Source: Plenodomus lindquistii
Taxonomy: Eukaryota > Ascomycota > Dothideomycetes > Pleosporales > Leptosphaeriaceae
NCBI GenBank assembly: GCA_025504975.1
Contig: JANUWI010000017.1
Coordinates: forward strand, 496,001-560,000
Length of the DNA stretch: 64,000 nt
Reading direction: 5' to 3'
Positions 36,987-49,700 of the stretch are shown here, in pieces. The translations under genes and the position numbers were made by a program. The notes beneath the pieces are model-generated. The model was not told where the DNA came from. It did no database searches and saw only the letters and a list, made by a program, of their open reading frames with translations. Every line of letters begins with the position of its first letter. Within the stretch, counting starts at the first letter, position 1.

Positions 36987-39801
36987 TTATTGCCCATTCA
37001 CAATCCCAGCCTCAATCTTCCTCTTCATGTGATCTGTAAGCACACTCATGTCCTCCCTCGCCTCGGGAATCGTCTCGACAATATGTCGAAGATTGTCCAT
37101 TTGCACTTCGCTCGGAACCTCGTTCTGACTCAAGGTCGTGACGAGGATCTGGACGACGGTGGTGTCGTCAATATGGGGGCCGAGTATCTCGAGTGCGCGG
37201 GGTATCTGGTGGTGCGGTGGGGGCCCCGAAAGGGGTAGGGGCGGGAATGTCGGTTGTTGTTGTTGTTGTGATTGTTGTTGCTGTTGGGCGTGTTGGAGGA
37301 GTTGCTGTAGGGCATAAAGAGGCGGAATGCCCGTGGGTGGGGGTGGTGCGGCGTAGGGGCTTCCGTGATGGCCTTGAGGGAAACCTGGGCCGACTGGAGA
37401 GAATTGTGGGGCGTGTGGGTTAGGGACTGGAGAGGGGGATGGGCCGCTCATGTTGGCTACTGGAGCTACGTGGCTTGGTGTTTGGTCTTGTTGGGGGTAG
37501 CTGCCTTCAAAGGGCTGCGGTTGGGGCATCTGCGGCTTCATCTCGGGGAGCTTGGCGATGAGAGCGAGTATCAGCATGTGTTCTTTGCGAGGCGTCTCGA
37601 TGGTGCAGTGCTCGAGCATGTCGATGAAGGGGGGCAGGTTGCTGCCGCCGGCTTCGATAGGGATGACATATAGATCTCGTAGGATGCCGTCGCTGGATGT
37701 GTCGACTGGGACCACACCCCAGCGGCCTCGCGAATGGAAATATGTGTAAAGATGATCCATGATGATGCGTCCCTCTGATGTTACAGGGCTGACGGCGAGG
37801 ATGGCGACTTCGTGGCTCTCGGTATTCGCAATGCCTTGGATGTAATCATTTCCCTTTGCGCTTTCTATGCGACCTTGTACTGAGAGGGAGTTGGTGAGAA
37901 GTTTCTCCCAAGAAACGACTTGACCGAAGTCACCGCCTGCGACGAAACGAGCTACTGCATCGAATGGCTCCATTGACTGCATTTGAATAGCCCCTTGCCA
38001 GCAGACTGTAGGGTCAGATGAGTATCCCGACATCTCGACGTCGTTGTCTTCGTCCTTGAGTAGACGGTCTACATCTGCGTCGTCAACAGCAGCCGGTGGC
38101 TTGTCCTGCACTTGCATTGAGCTGGTGCGACGCTGTAGAAAGGCTGTCTGGTCATGTTGTGGTGATCGTACTTTGTTGAAGACCGAGTTGATGTCAAAAT
38201 TGGTCGAGGGACGGCGTACACCATCTGCTTGCTCAGCAGATGATGTGTCTACCGGGAGCGGATTGCGAGGGGCACTAGCTGGGCTCTGCGGTGGACGAGC
38301 ACCAACGGGTGATTGAGGCACTTCTTCTGGGATGCTTTCCCTCTCTCGCAATTCCGGTTGTTTGAACTCGTGAGTGTCATTGTCGACCTCACCGACAATT
38401 TCCTCACCCTTGTGAGTTTTGCGCAGACGAGGGCCAGGTTCCTCAGTCAAAATGGCCTGTTTCTCAGCAGCTTCTCTCAAGGCGGCGTACTCTTGCTGCT
38501 TGTCTTCACTGGCCATGTCGTCTGCTTCCATTCTCACAAACTCAGTGGCCTTTAGGCTTCCAGAAAGCATGCGGTCCACGAGCACCTTGTTCTTCTTGAC
38601 GTTGAACAGGATCATGCGTATCTTGGCAAAATAAGGCGACTCCATCCCAGAAGGTTCTCCATACGCTGCGAAGGCAGCATGGGCGATCTGCAGGGTGTGT
38701 TGGGTGGCCAGAGACTTTGCTGTTTGCCCATCGGGAATGCGATAGCCCCTTGCATCGGAAGCTTCACTGATCAGTGGTGCAAGTGTTTCACGAAGCTTCT
38801 CGGCAATTGCTCTCTGGTTCAGAGGCAAGGCATCGATGTCAGCGACAGGCGCGTTCTGTGCAGATGACTTGCTTTCGTGGTGACTGGACTTTCTGCGTTT
38901 CTTGCTCGCATTCGCCTTCTCTGCTGTGGGCTCATGGCGGCGCTTCTCACCGAGCGGCGATGGCGGCTGGCTTTTGGTCTCGGGCTGAGGTGGGGATGTT
39001 AGTCACACTTCGATGATGAGGGGGTGGATAATCTACCTTTGGGTCTGCCTCGCCATTTGAAGCCTCTTCTGGCTGCGCAGGGGCAGGTGCGGGGGCTGGT
39101 GCAGGGGCGGGAGTGGGCGTCGGTGGCTCAACGGGAGCTGGACCGGATTGCGAGGGCGTGGCCGACTGCTGTGGCGTGGTGGCCTTCTCAGACATGGTCT
39201 CCTGCTTGACGTCGCTGGGACGGGGCTTTGGCTTGGAGCCCTTCTTGCGCGCCCAAGGCTTCTCGCCCCGACTCATGGCGGCAAGCAGCTCTTGGTGGTC
39301 CTGCGGCTTACACTGTTCGCAGAAGTATTGCTTGTCGTCCCAAAAGTCGCCCTCGGGGAGGCCTAGGCATTTGTTGTGCTGCCAGGCTTCGCATGTGTCG
39401 CAGCAGATCATCTGGCGGCCACGGATGTCGCGCTGGTCGCCGCAGACACAGCGGATGAGGGCATCCTCCTCTTCTTCGTCATCTTGCTCGGCGGACTGTG
39501 CGGATTGCGCGCGTGCCGGCTGGCCCTTCTTGCCGCCTTTGACGGGGCCTTCTACCTTCTTCTCGCCCTTGGGGGGCGCTTTGGTGGGCGGCTTGGGCGC
39601 GGCGGGCGAGGGCTCGTCCAGGACGTCTCTCTTGGTGTGGTGGCCCTTGTTGGCGCGCCCTGAGCGGCGTGTTTCTTCTGTAGCGGCATTGTCAGCTTGG
39701 ATGCCACGGCGGTGGGGGGTTGTCGTGTGCGCAGACGGGGTGAAGGTGTGCGCACGCGGTCGGACATGGGCGGGCGCTGGTGGAGTATGCTTACCGGTCA
39801 T
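36987..39801 (-). CDS. BYE1: BYE1-type transcription factor: PHD finger, TFIIS central domain, SPOC domain
   Basis: Preferred model: exon 39801-39795 (7 nt, ATG ACC G), a 117-bp intron, exon 39677-39037, a 52-bp intron, exon 38984-36987, for 881 residues. This gives the start MTEETRRSGRANKG, like other BYE1 proteins. The 117-bp intron is in frame, so an unspliced 920-residue form cannot be excluded. The PHD finger spans about residues 79-125 (C79, C81, C95, C98, H103, C106, C122, C125). A basic patch, an Ala-Pro run and a nuclear-type basic cluster (SKKRRKSS) follow. The TFIIS central domain covers about 260-400, and the SPOC domain about 543-695 (TVCWQGAIQM to MLILALIAKLP). A Gln/Pro-rich region and a short helical C-terminus close it. 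BYE1 binds RNA polymerase II through the TFIIS-like domain and H3K4-methylated chromatin through the PHD, and modulates elongation. Confidence 0.9.
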
Positions 39802-40435
39802 GGTGTTGGACACGCAGCGATGGATTTCAAGGGGATGAAGGCGACGACAGATGCAGCTTAAGCTATGGGCGCAACACGATGCAAATAGTCTCTACAAAAG
39901 CCTCCCAGCCTGTCCTGCGCGTCGCTGTGCGGAGCTGTGCGGACAAGCGAATGCGCCCAGCCGTCTTCTAACTAATTGATGGGAACAAACGCAATGGGCA
40001 CGCCTGCCTGTGCTTCGAGACGAGACAGGAGAGGCAAATGGCGGTGCGACTGCCGTCTGCAGGCCGCAGCTTCCTCGTGCGCGCGTCTACCTCACAGAAC
40101 GCGAAGAGGCCGGCGCGCAATCGAGAGGCGCGTTGGAGCAGGAGTCAAACGAGTCAAGTGATACCTCTGCGAATGCGCGCAGCTGTGAGAGCACGCTGTG
40201 AAGGGCAATGAGGCGTGACGGCGTTGGCGATGGGGGGCGCACTGTGTCGTGTGGGCGGCGCGGGAAGAGGTGGGTGGGTGGTGTTGGTGAGGAGGTGGAA
40301 GCTTGGACGCAGCGTTTTGCCGACGCCTTGGCTTGCCGCAGTTCGCAGTTGGCAGTTGGCAGGCCCGGCCACTTGACGAGCTGGACCCTGATTCGATCAA
40401 AGTAGTTACTCCTACAGCAGTACAATACAATACAA
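39802..40435. other. BYE1 promoter and boundary of the AT-rich island
   Basis: About 630 bp of normal GC sequence upstream of BYE1, ending sharply at about 40430 where the AT-rich block begins. No gene seen. Confidence 0.5.
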
Positions 40436-43400
40436 TCTTATATATAACCAGACTAACTTTATTTCCCTAAAAACCCTCTAAACTAGCCGGAAAGTAGCTA
40501 AAAATACTTGTAAAACTCGCTGCTTTTTTTCTATCTACTTTTAAAAGCTGTACAACGTCTGTACGTAGCGCTATTACTATGTAAAGTAGATACTTTTTAG
40601 CTATATATAAGGTTTTAGTGTTCTTTAGTATTTTATTATATTTTTATTAGGTAGTCTAAGCGCTAGAATAACTATTTATCTATATTCTAGTTTTTACCTC
40701 TATTAAAATTTCTGCTATATAACACTTTTTTCTATCTATAAAAGTGTGTAATAGTCTATATCTCTATTATAGTGCGTTTATAAAGGTTAATACCTATTTT
40801 TATCTAGCTAAATTATAATTTTACTATTTTCTAATTTTTATTTTTTATTTACTATACAGGCTACAGGCTTTACTAGCCTTTTTTAAATTTCTATACTAAT
40901 TATTTAGAAGCTCTTTACTAGCTATGCCTGCAGTGCGGCTTTATAAAAACTTTTTTTTATTTCTTTTTCTATACTTATTTATAAATAGACTTTTTAATCT
41001 ACTTATAATAAATATTTATAGCCTCTATTTTTTAATACTAGTCTGTTACGCGCTTTATAATAGGCTTATATAGTTTTTTTTTTTTAATTATATAAATTAG
41101 ATATATTTAAATCTAGCTAAGTTTTTTTTTTTTAGCCTAATTTAACTTTTACTAATACTAAACTATATTAGTTTTAGTTTACTATAACTAATTATAGTTT
41201 TAACTCTCTAAATAAAATTAATTATAGTTTTAATTTAGTAGAGGAGAGTAATTATAGTAAAAATACTTTTAGTTAATTATTCTAACACTTTTTTTATACT
41301 TTAAAACAGCCTGCTTTATCTCTAGCTTTACTACTAATTATTTCTAAATACTATAATTTAGGTTTATTAAATGTATAATATACCTTTTACAGCGCTTTAT
41401 ATTAGCTTACTAAATATTAGAGTAGTATAAGTACTAGCTTTAACGCTCTAGAGTTTATATTTTACTATCTAAATAGTTAGATATAGCTATTTAAGTTTAC
41501 TACTTTACCTATTTACCTGTAAAATTTATTTACTTTCTAGATTTAAAAAGGCTAGTATTTCTATAAAAAGCTACGTGCGTATAATTTAGCCTTTACTTTT
41601 ATTTTTCTAGACTATTCTACTACTAATTAGGGTGTATAGAGATATAGCGTGTATATTTTCTAGATATATAGCGCGCTTTACTACTATAGCAGCTCTATTA
41701 AAAAGCTAGATAGATTATTATTTTACTATATATAGCTTTATTTTTATAATTTTTAATATACGTTTTCTATTTATTACTAGTAGAATAATTAGCTCTAGCT
41801 CTATATTATCTAAAGGCTTATATATATATTTTATAAAATTAATAACTTTTATATAACTATTTACTAAACTATTTATAAATAGCTATAGTAAGTAGCTGTA
41901 GATACCTATATTATTTTTATATTAAACTTTAAATTTAATATAAAGACTAGTCTAGACTATAAAAAAAAGAATATGCCTATAAATAATAAAGTTAGTCTAG
42001 TAATCTCTAATAGAGCTATAGAATATATAAGCTATTCTATTATTTTTACTATAAAAAGGGATACTACGCGTGTTTACTATATTAGCTCTATATACTCTAG
42101 TTATATACTTTTATACTACGTTTTTATATTTTTTTATAGTAATAATAGTTAGTTTTTTAGTTTACAGCTCTATAACTAGAATAGTTTATAATTAAATAAT
42201 AAGCTTTTATAGTAGATATACTACTACTATTATCTATACACCTATTCTAGCTATAGTATATAGCTTTTTAGATATTACTATTTATTTTAGTAGTATCTAG
42301 TTAATATATAGGCTATTTATAAATAAATTTAGCTTAATTAGTATATAAACTACTAAAAAGAGATTTATACAGAGCTTTATAGCAGGGTTGTAGACGCTTT
42401 AGCTTATAATAATACTATAGAAGCGCTATTTAGCTACTAAATAATTCTACTTTCTTTCTATATTAGTAGCTTGCGCTTTATTAGCTAGTATTACTAGAAT
42501 TTAATAGCTATTATTTATTATTTTAGCTAGTCTACTATATTTATTACTTTTACTATAAGCCTGTATTAGTCTAAAGTAACCTATAAACTTTATTCTAAAA
42601 AAACTAGTTTTAATTAGCTAGACTTTATCTACTACGCGTTCTATTTAAAAAGCTAGAAACTTTTTTATTATATTAAAAGTAGTTTTTTTAGTTATTATAT
42701 TAGTTATATATATACTATTAAGTACTAGAAGTATAGTTTACTTTATATACACCTACTTTTTTTTTTCTATTTAAAACTTATAAAGTTTTTATAAATGCTA
42801 TAACTATTAACACTACTATTTTAGCTAAAATTTCTACTTTTAAAAAGGATACTAATAGTGTTTTTATAGAGGTTATATAGAAGTTTATAATCTATAGGCT
42901 CTATAGTAAGTATAACTAGAATACTCTCTATATAGTAAAATAACGCGATAGGCTACCTAAAGCGTGCTTTAAAAAGTTCTCTAAACGCTTTTATAGTATA
43001 ACTATAGTTTATAAAAATAGTTATTCTAAATACTAGCGCTATAATAATAGAAAAAAACTAGCTATTTACTATAGAAATTAGGCTGTTTTTTTTAATAATT
43101 AGTAGGTTATCTTTTATAATTTTTCTCTGCTTTATATTTTCTAGGTATATATTAATATTAAAATTTATAGTACTATTTACACTATTAAGTATATCTATAA
43201 ATATATTTATAAAGGCACTAATTAAGTAGTTTTATTTATTAATAAGTAGAATAAAATATAGTAGTATTTTAATAGCTGTTATATAAATCTTTCTAAGGCT
43301 GTATAGAGAATAATAGAGTATCTAGTTTACTAGAAAATCCCTCTAGTAGTGTTCTTTGCGGTCTATCTATCTAATTAGTAGATAGTAACTTTTCTAGCTA

Positions 43401-45326
43401 ATGCTACGCCTATTTAACTCTACTAATAGCTTAAATAGTCTAATATAACTTTAATAGCTTTTTTTAAGTATAATATAGATAATATAGATAGCTAGAATAC
43501 GCTATACTAGAATTTTCTAAATTATTATACCTAGAACTCTACTTATAAAACCTAGTTAGTTTAGTAATAGTAATAAAAATACGCAATTAGCTATATATAC
43601 TATTATAATCTATTATAAAGTAAAAAGTATTATTTATAGCTACTTTTAATAGTTATCTATAGTTTAATATTTTTTATAGACCTCTATACTTTTAATATAA
43701 TTAAATACTCTACTTTTTAAACTACTACAGCTACGTAGAGTCTATTTACTAATAATAGTAACTAGTTATAGTTCTTTATAGAGGCTATAGTATTTACTTT
43801 TAGCTATAACTTTTATTTTTTTTTTATTTCTAGCTTGCTTAATAGCCTAATTAATAATCTACTTATTATATAGAAGTAGTTTAAAATAGATATATATAAT
43901 AATTTACTCTATATTATTACTAATTTTATAGTATTTTTTTTTTAAACGTATATTTTAATTATAGCTTTTATCTACTAGAAAGGTTTCTTTTTAAATCTAG
44001 AAAGTAGCTTGCTCTTTTTAGCTTTCTATATCTAGTTTATAATTAGAGTATATAAACTAGAAACTAGCTTATTATAAATAAATTAGACTATAATAAAGAT
44101 ATTAAAAATATAACTTTTTAGAATACCTATAGTAGCTTAAACTCTAATTAGCTAGCTGTGTTTAATATAGTTACTATAGCTATTTAAAATTATCTATCTA
44201 CTACTTATTTTTTTATATAAAAACTAGTAGGGACTAGAAAAATATTTCTCTAGCGCTATATCTACTTTTACTATTAGTTATAGAGTAAAGTAGTTTTATA
44301 CGTTACGTTTTCTAGTATTACTACTCTATTACTGCCTAGTAGCTATACTGTACATTTCTAGCTTTATATTCTAATCTATATTAATAAAGAAATAGTCTAC
44401 CTAGTTACACGCTTTTTAGACTTAGATTAGTTACTATAGAAAGTAGTTTTTATTATCTAGAATAAAGTTCTAATATAGTACTATTACTATTTTAAAATAG
44501 TCTATAGAATACTATAGAATATATATAATAGTCTAGCTCTATTTAGCAGCCTACTACTTATTTATAATAGAGATTTTACTTAGATCTTGTTTATTATTAT
44601 AAAAAGTAGTAAAGGCTAGCTTATTAATACTTACTTATAGAATTTGTCTATTATCTAGCTAAAACTAACTATTTTTTATCTTTATTAGAATATACGCGTT
44701 TTTTTAGAAGAGAAAAATACCTATTTTATAGTCTAGACGCAGATATTAGCTATAGAAGAGGTTAATAGCAACGTTAAAATTCTATTATAAATATCTATTT
44801 TCTATAACTTTAAAGCCTTTATTTTCTATATCTATTCTAAAAAGCTTTTATTCTAGGTAGTTATAGACTTTTCTACCTTTTATAAACGCGCTATTCTAGC
44901 TATATAGAATAATATAGTAGCTAATATTAATAAATAGGTATTTAAAGCTTTTTCTAGTAAAGCTATAGAGTTACTAGGCTTAGATTCTATAGAAGTAGAA
45001 AATAAAAGCATATAGAATACGCCTTTTATTAAGCTATTATAGTTATTTAAACTTCTAAACTTTTTTCTATTATATTTTTTACTAAAAGTAGGTATACCTA
45101 TTATACTTTTATAGAATCTATATTCTAAAAGTAGGTTATATAACAGTACCTGCCTAGTTATTATCTATATTTCTCTATAGTATTTTAAAGCTATAATTTT
45201 TACTAGAGAGTTTACTAGTTAGTTATAGCTTATTCTATATACTTTATAGAATAATTTAGATTATAAGCTTTTTTTTATTTTTACCTATATCTAGTTTCTA
45301 ATCTGTTTATTCTTTACTATAACTAT

Positions 45327-45333
45327 AAACAAG
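45327..45333. repeat. Left copy of the target-site duplication region (AAACAAG)
   Basis: AAACAAG occurs here, one base (G) before the LTR start. The same seven bases recur at 52005-52011. The true duplication is probably five bases within it (ACAAG). Confidence 0.7.
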
Positions 45334-45334
45334 G

Positions 45335-45514
45335 TGTTGTAGAAATGGGTGCTCAGGAATAATCGGGAGATAGATCATTGTATTGCTAGCTAGGAAGAGA
45401 TTGTACTATATATACCCTTGCTACGTAGGATCACGTGGGTAGAAGCAGGGGAGCTTCACGGAAGATTCCGAGATCAGGTGGATACAGCGTTGGCTGAGTA
45501 CCGTGTACGTGCAA
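45335..45514 (-). repeat. 3' LTR of the copia element
   Basis: 180 bp, base-for-base identical to the copy at 51826-52005 by direct reading. It includes CTATATATAC and a CACGTG E-box-like site. Confidence 0.95.
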
Positions 45515-45526
45515 CACACCCCCCAG
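45515..45526 (-). other. Polypurine tract of the copia element
   Basis: On the minus strand CTGGGGGGTGTG directly precedes the 3' LTR, the expected position of the plus-strand primer. It is short and G-rich. Confidence 0.6.
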
Positions 45527-45723
45527 TTACGGCGGATTGAGCTGCTCAATATCGGTGGTGTTGAGCCTTGTAGAGCGTTTGAGGCTGCTGTACTGTGAGA
45601 TCCGGCGTGACTGAAAGTTCTGTTGCGTTGCTTGGCGCACGTCGGAGGTAGTTGACCCGATACCGAGCCCGGTAAAATTGATTGTCGGCCGAGCTTCTGT
45701 TTTGATCCGTATCCATCAACACC

Positions 45724-46601
45724 ATGGCCCTTGTTAGTACCCATATCCCTGTATCCTCCCACGCAAGGCTCCCTTGCGCTTGTAGATCTTCTGCTAACGC
45801 CATTTCAACGTAGTCCAAAGCCCAGAAAGCTGCCCGCGCCCGCGTCGCTGCTGCGCGCGCTCGGCGCGCTGCGCTCTCGCCCTCGCCCTCGCCCTCGCCC
45901 ACGCCCGCTCCGCGCTTGCGCGGTCGCCCGCGCAAGAAGCGCACCCCCTCGCCTCCCCCGCCTGAGTCTTCGGGTGGGGAGACCTCTGAGACTTCCTCCT
46001 CCTCTGGGGAGTCTCATGTCTCCCCCAACCCCCCCGCTCTCCCCGCTCTGCGCCGCCCCCCCCCCCGCACCCCCAAGAAGGGGAAGAAAAAGGAGGAGGA
46101 AGAGGCGGAGCGTGCTGCTGCTGCTGCTGCTGCTACGCCGGCTGGTGCGCGGTCCCGTCGTGGTGATCCCACGGAGGAGCGCGCTGTTCCCTGCTTGGGC
46201 TGCGTGCGCAGCGCCCTCGCACGAGGCGATGGGCGCTGCTGGGACCACGACGGGACCCGCAGCAAGAGCTGCTGGCTCTGCGCCTCTGGGCATTCGTGCC
46301 AACCCGTGTAAGTAGACAATCTCATTAGTTAAGTGAGCTTCGCTGATCCTAGTATAGCCCCGCCCTCGCCCTCCGCCGCTCCCAGGCGTTCATTGCCCTC
46401 AAGGCTACAGGGGCAAGCAAAGACGAGCTCAGGCGCCCTCGCCGTGAGCTCCGTCTGCTCTTGAAGGTGCTGAAGGAGGAAGAGGATGAGCTTCCTGCCT
46501 TCGGCGCGGCCCCTGCTGCCGGCGAGCGAGCCGGTCTTCCTTCACGACGTGAAAACGTCAAGAGGTTGATCGGTGAGCTCGTTGATGAGGTGATGAGGTA
46601 G
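45724..46601 (+). CDS. Spliced antisense gene inside the copia element: AT-hook, Cys6 cluster, coiled coil
   Basis: Model: exon 45724-45732 (ATG GCC CTT), an 81-bp intron with branch site GCTAAC and acceptor CGTAG, exon 45814-46307, a 50-bp intron (GTAAGT..CTGAT..TATAG), exon 46358-46601; 248 residues. Both introns are needed, since an in-frame TAG ends intron 1 and a TAA lies in intron 2. The protein starts with an Ala/Arg helix and has an S-P repeat, then an AT-hook (R-G-R-P-R-K-K, residues 39-45). A Ser/Glu/Pro-rich and a Lys/Glu-rich stretch follow. The cysteine cluster is Cys130, 133, 145, 156, 159 and 165 (spacing 2-11-10-2-5), like a Zn2Cys6 binuclear cluster with altered spacing. The end is a charged helix (KDELRRPRRELRLLLKVLKE..). 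It converges with gag-pol (111 bp apart). A DNA-binding role is inferred only. The first exon is the weakest part. Confidence 0.65.
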
Positions 46602-46712
46602 ATCTGGCTCCCCCCCCGGGCGCTGCTGCTGGGCGTGGCCCACAAATTCTTCAAGGACGGGCTTCGGCCCATGTATTATATTGTACAAATACAAATGGGG
46701 ATCATCAAACAA

Positions 46713-49700
46713 TTACTTATCTTGCTCTGGTGATGTCGTGATCTCAGCTTTTGTGTCTTGTAGCCTCAAATGATCCTTGAAAGTATTGAAAGATTGTTTG
46801 GGGAGATTTTTGGTGAGCCCATCTGCTGGCATCTCGTTTGTGGGGAGGTAGCTGATCGTGAAGGATCCCTTTTCATATTCTTGCCTGAGCCACATGTTCT
46901 GTATATCAACGTGTCGTAGCTTTGTGGTGATACGTTCTCCCTCACCCACAACAAGCCGGATTGTTTGTTGATTGTCACAGAAGATCTCGTATGGCTCGGG
47001 TACGGGTACGTGGAGCTCCTGGAGGAATCTTCGGAGCCCCATTGACTCTTTGGCGACGTGCTCGAGAGATAGTAGCTCAGCTTCAGTTGTTGACGTTGTG
47101 ACAGTTGCTTGACGAGCTGCTTTCCACATGATTACTCCTCCATAGAGCATAACAATATAGCCCTGGGATGAGCGTCGTGTCTCAACGTCGTCCGCAAAAG
47201 AAGCATCGCTGCATATCATGAGCTTTGAGTCACCCTGGCCGTACTGTATTGCGTGATACCTCGTTCGGTAGAGATATAGGATCGTCCGGTGGGCAGCTTT
47301 GAAGTGCTGTGGGGCAGGGTTGGTGAGATATTGTGAGAGTTTGGAGGCGGCAAACGCGACGTCCGGGCGCACCATTATAGCAGTGTACAGGATAGATCCA
47401 ATCATCTCCTGATACTCCTTGATCTGCTGTTTGGTGGCTTCTCCGGTGCTCTTTTCCAGCTCAGAGCTCGGGAGCGGCGTGTCAGGAAAGTGGGCAGAGT
47501 CTGCTACACTGAACTTCTTCGAGATCTTGTCAATGTACTCGTCATGGACGAGTGAGATCGTCTTTTTCACTCGATCCCTGATCACTCGTATCCCTAGAAA
47601 CCACTCAATTGATCCCTTGTCCTCTATCTGATATTTGTCCTTAAGAGTTGTTACCACCTGGTGAGCTTGTGTAACATCACTTCGGTGATACATGATCAGG
47701 ATATCGTCAACGTAGAAGAGCAAGTAGATCTTCCGATCAGGCGTGTAGAAGAGACACGGTTCTTCTTTTGAGGCGATTAAGCCGAGCTGTTTGAGGGTTG
47801 CGGAGAGCTCCCGGTACCACAGGAGTGGTGAGTCGCGGAGGCCGTACAAGGCTCGGAGCAGTAGTACGCACTTGCCTGCGAGTTTGTAGCCATCTGGTAG
47901 CTCACAAACAACGTCGTCTTGGTGATCCATGGAGGCATTTAGGAATGCTCCAACAACGTCGTACTGGTCTATCTCAAAGTCTCGGTGAGCTGCAATAGCT
48001 ATGGCTAGCCGGAAGGTGCGAGACGCGAGCGTTGCAGCGTACGTTGAGTGGAGCGTGTCAACAAGCTGGAGATCACCTCGTACTACTATCCGGGCTTTAC
48101 ACTTCAGGAAATATCCGTCTTTGTCAAGCTTGTAAGTGAATACCCATTTGAGAGGGAGCGGCCGCTTTTGAGCTGCGGAGCGCTCTATAATCTTCCAGGT
48201 GCCTTTGGAACGGAGCGTGTTGATCTCTCGGTCGCAAGCTTGGTAAAACAATGGTCCAAAAGAGTGTGTATGGAGATCCTTCCATTTGGTAGGGAGCTTT
48301 GGAAGCTCATCTCGGTGGATCCTTCCAATTTTTGAGTTTTGGGATCTGGTGGTCCCATGAATAGCCGCTCCAATCACTGCGTGAATGGTGGCGTGTTCTT
48401 GGTGAGCACGAGTGGAGGCTCTGCTCAAGAGGTCCTGGAGGAGATCCCCTGTATTAATCCTGTTCGAAGGATCGTATACAAAGTATGCTCCAGGAGCAGT
48501 GTTGCTCCCTGATGCCGGGGCATCAGGATCCTCCCCACGGACTCTCCTGCTCCTGCGAACAGGTGATCCGTCTCTAGTTGTTGTAGAGCGCGGAGGAGGT
48601 AGGCGTACTCGTCGTACAGCTGTGGGTGCTGCTTCAGGCGGTGCTACAGGAGCAGCAGTTGCCTGAGAGGCAGCTGGTCGTTGAGCTTCAGGCGCTTCAT
48701 GAGGCGCTTCGTCAACATCGTGATAAGAGTCTTCCGAGATCTCATCAATATCAGGTAGCGGGCCCGCTCCTACAGGATGAGGCTCGTCCCGTGGGCTGCT
48801 ACCATGATAGCCAGGCCTAATAGGGTCAGGTGTAGGCTCTGGGGTGTACAAACCAGAAGGGCCATTTGAGTCCGCGTTGATCCTTTGTGACGCGCTGGCC
48901 GAGCGTGCCACCAACGGTGGGAGGGGCTCCTGCAGTGCTTGATAATCAGGTCGGCCATCCAGATCATTAGCTGCTGCTGTATCCTCTCCACCCCCCAGCT
49001 GATGAGCTGGGTTCGACTCATGTAGCACTACTCCTGTGTTGTCAGGCTCATTTGCAGCCTCAAGAAGTTGATCAAGCCAATCAAGATCTTCAGGCTCGTC
49101 CTCCTCTATTTCCAGCACCGATACTATTCGTTGTAGCTCTTCTGTTGCCTGAGGAGCCGGCTCCTCAGGGTTATAGAAGAGATCTTCATCGAAAGTGACG
49201 TTACGTGTGGTGATGACGGAGTTGAGCTCAGGGATCCATATTTTGTATATGTTAGATGATCTGTATCCCACCAGATATCCAATATGGCCCCGTGGAGTTA
49301 CCTTGAAACTCCGTTTGTGACGCCCGGCTGCTCTATCTCTATTGAGAGGATAGGCTCTGCAGCCATAGGCGTAAATGCCGCTCCAATCTGGCCGCAGATC
49401 AGCTGTCCAAAGCTTAATCTGCGCCGGTTGATACCATTTGAACCACCCCCGAAACCATTGAAAGAGCGTCTCATTTGGGGACCGCATATCCTGAGCTCGG
49501 GATGGGCTCATGTTGTGTAGCCACGTTGCTGCTTCAACAACATAAGGCCATAACTCCTCAGGCAGGTTAGCAGCGATCCTCATCTTGATTTGCTTTGTTA
49601 CAATCTCTTTGCCTGCTCTTTCTGGCCCACCGTTTGGCTCATGGGTGTACGGAGGTGAGCTCTCGCTTTTGATACCCATATTTTCCATCCATATCTCAAA

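Noticed and set aside
45805..46302. Minus-strand 165-codon frame opposite the copia cargo gene
   Set aside because: The + strand has the splice sites, AT-hook and cysteine cluster and a continuing third exon; the minus frame is GC-rich shadow with no motif.
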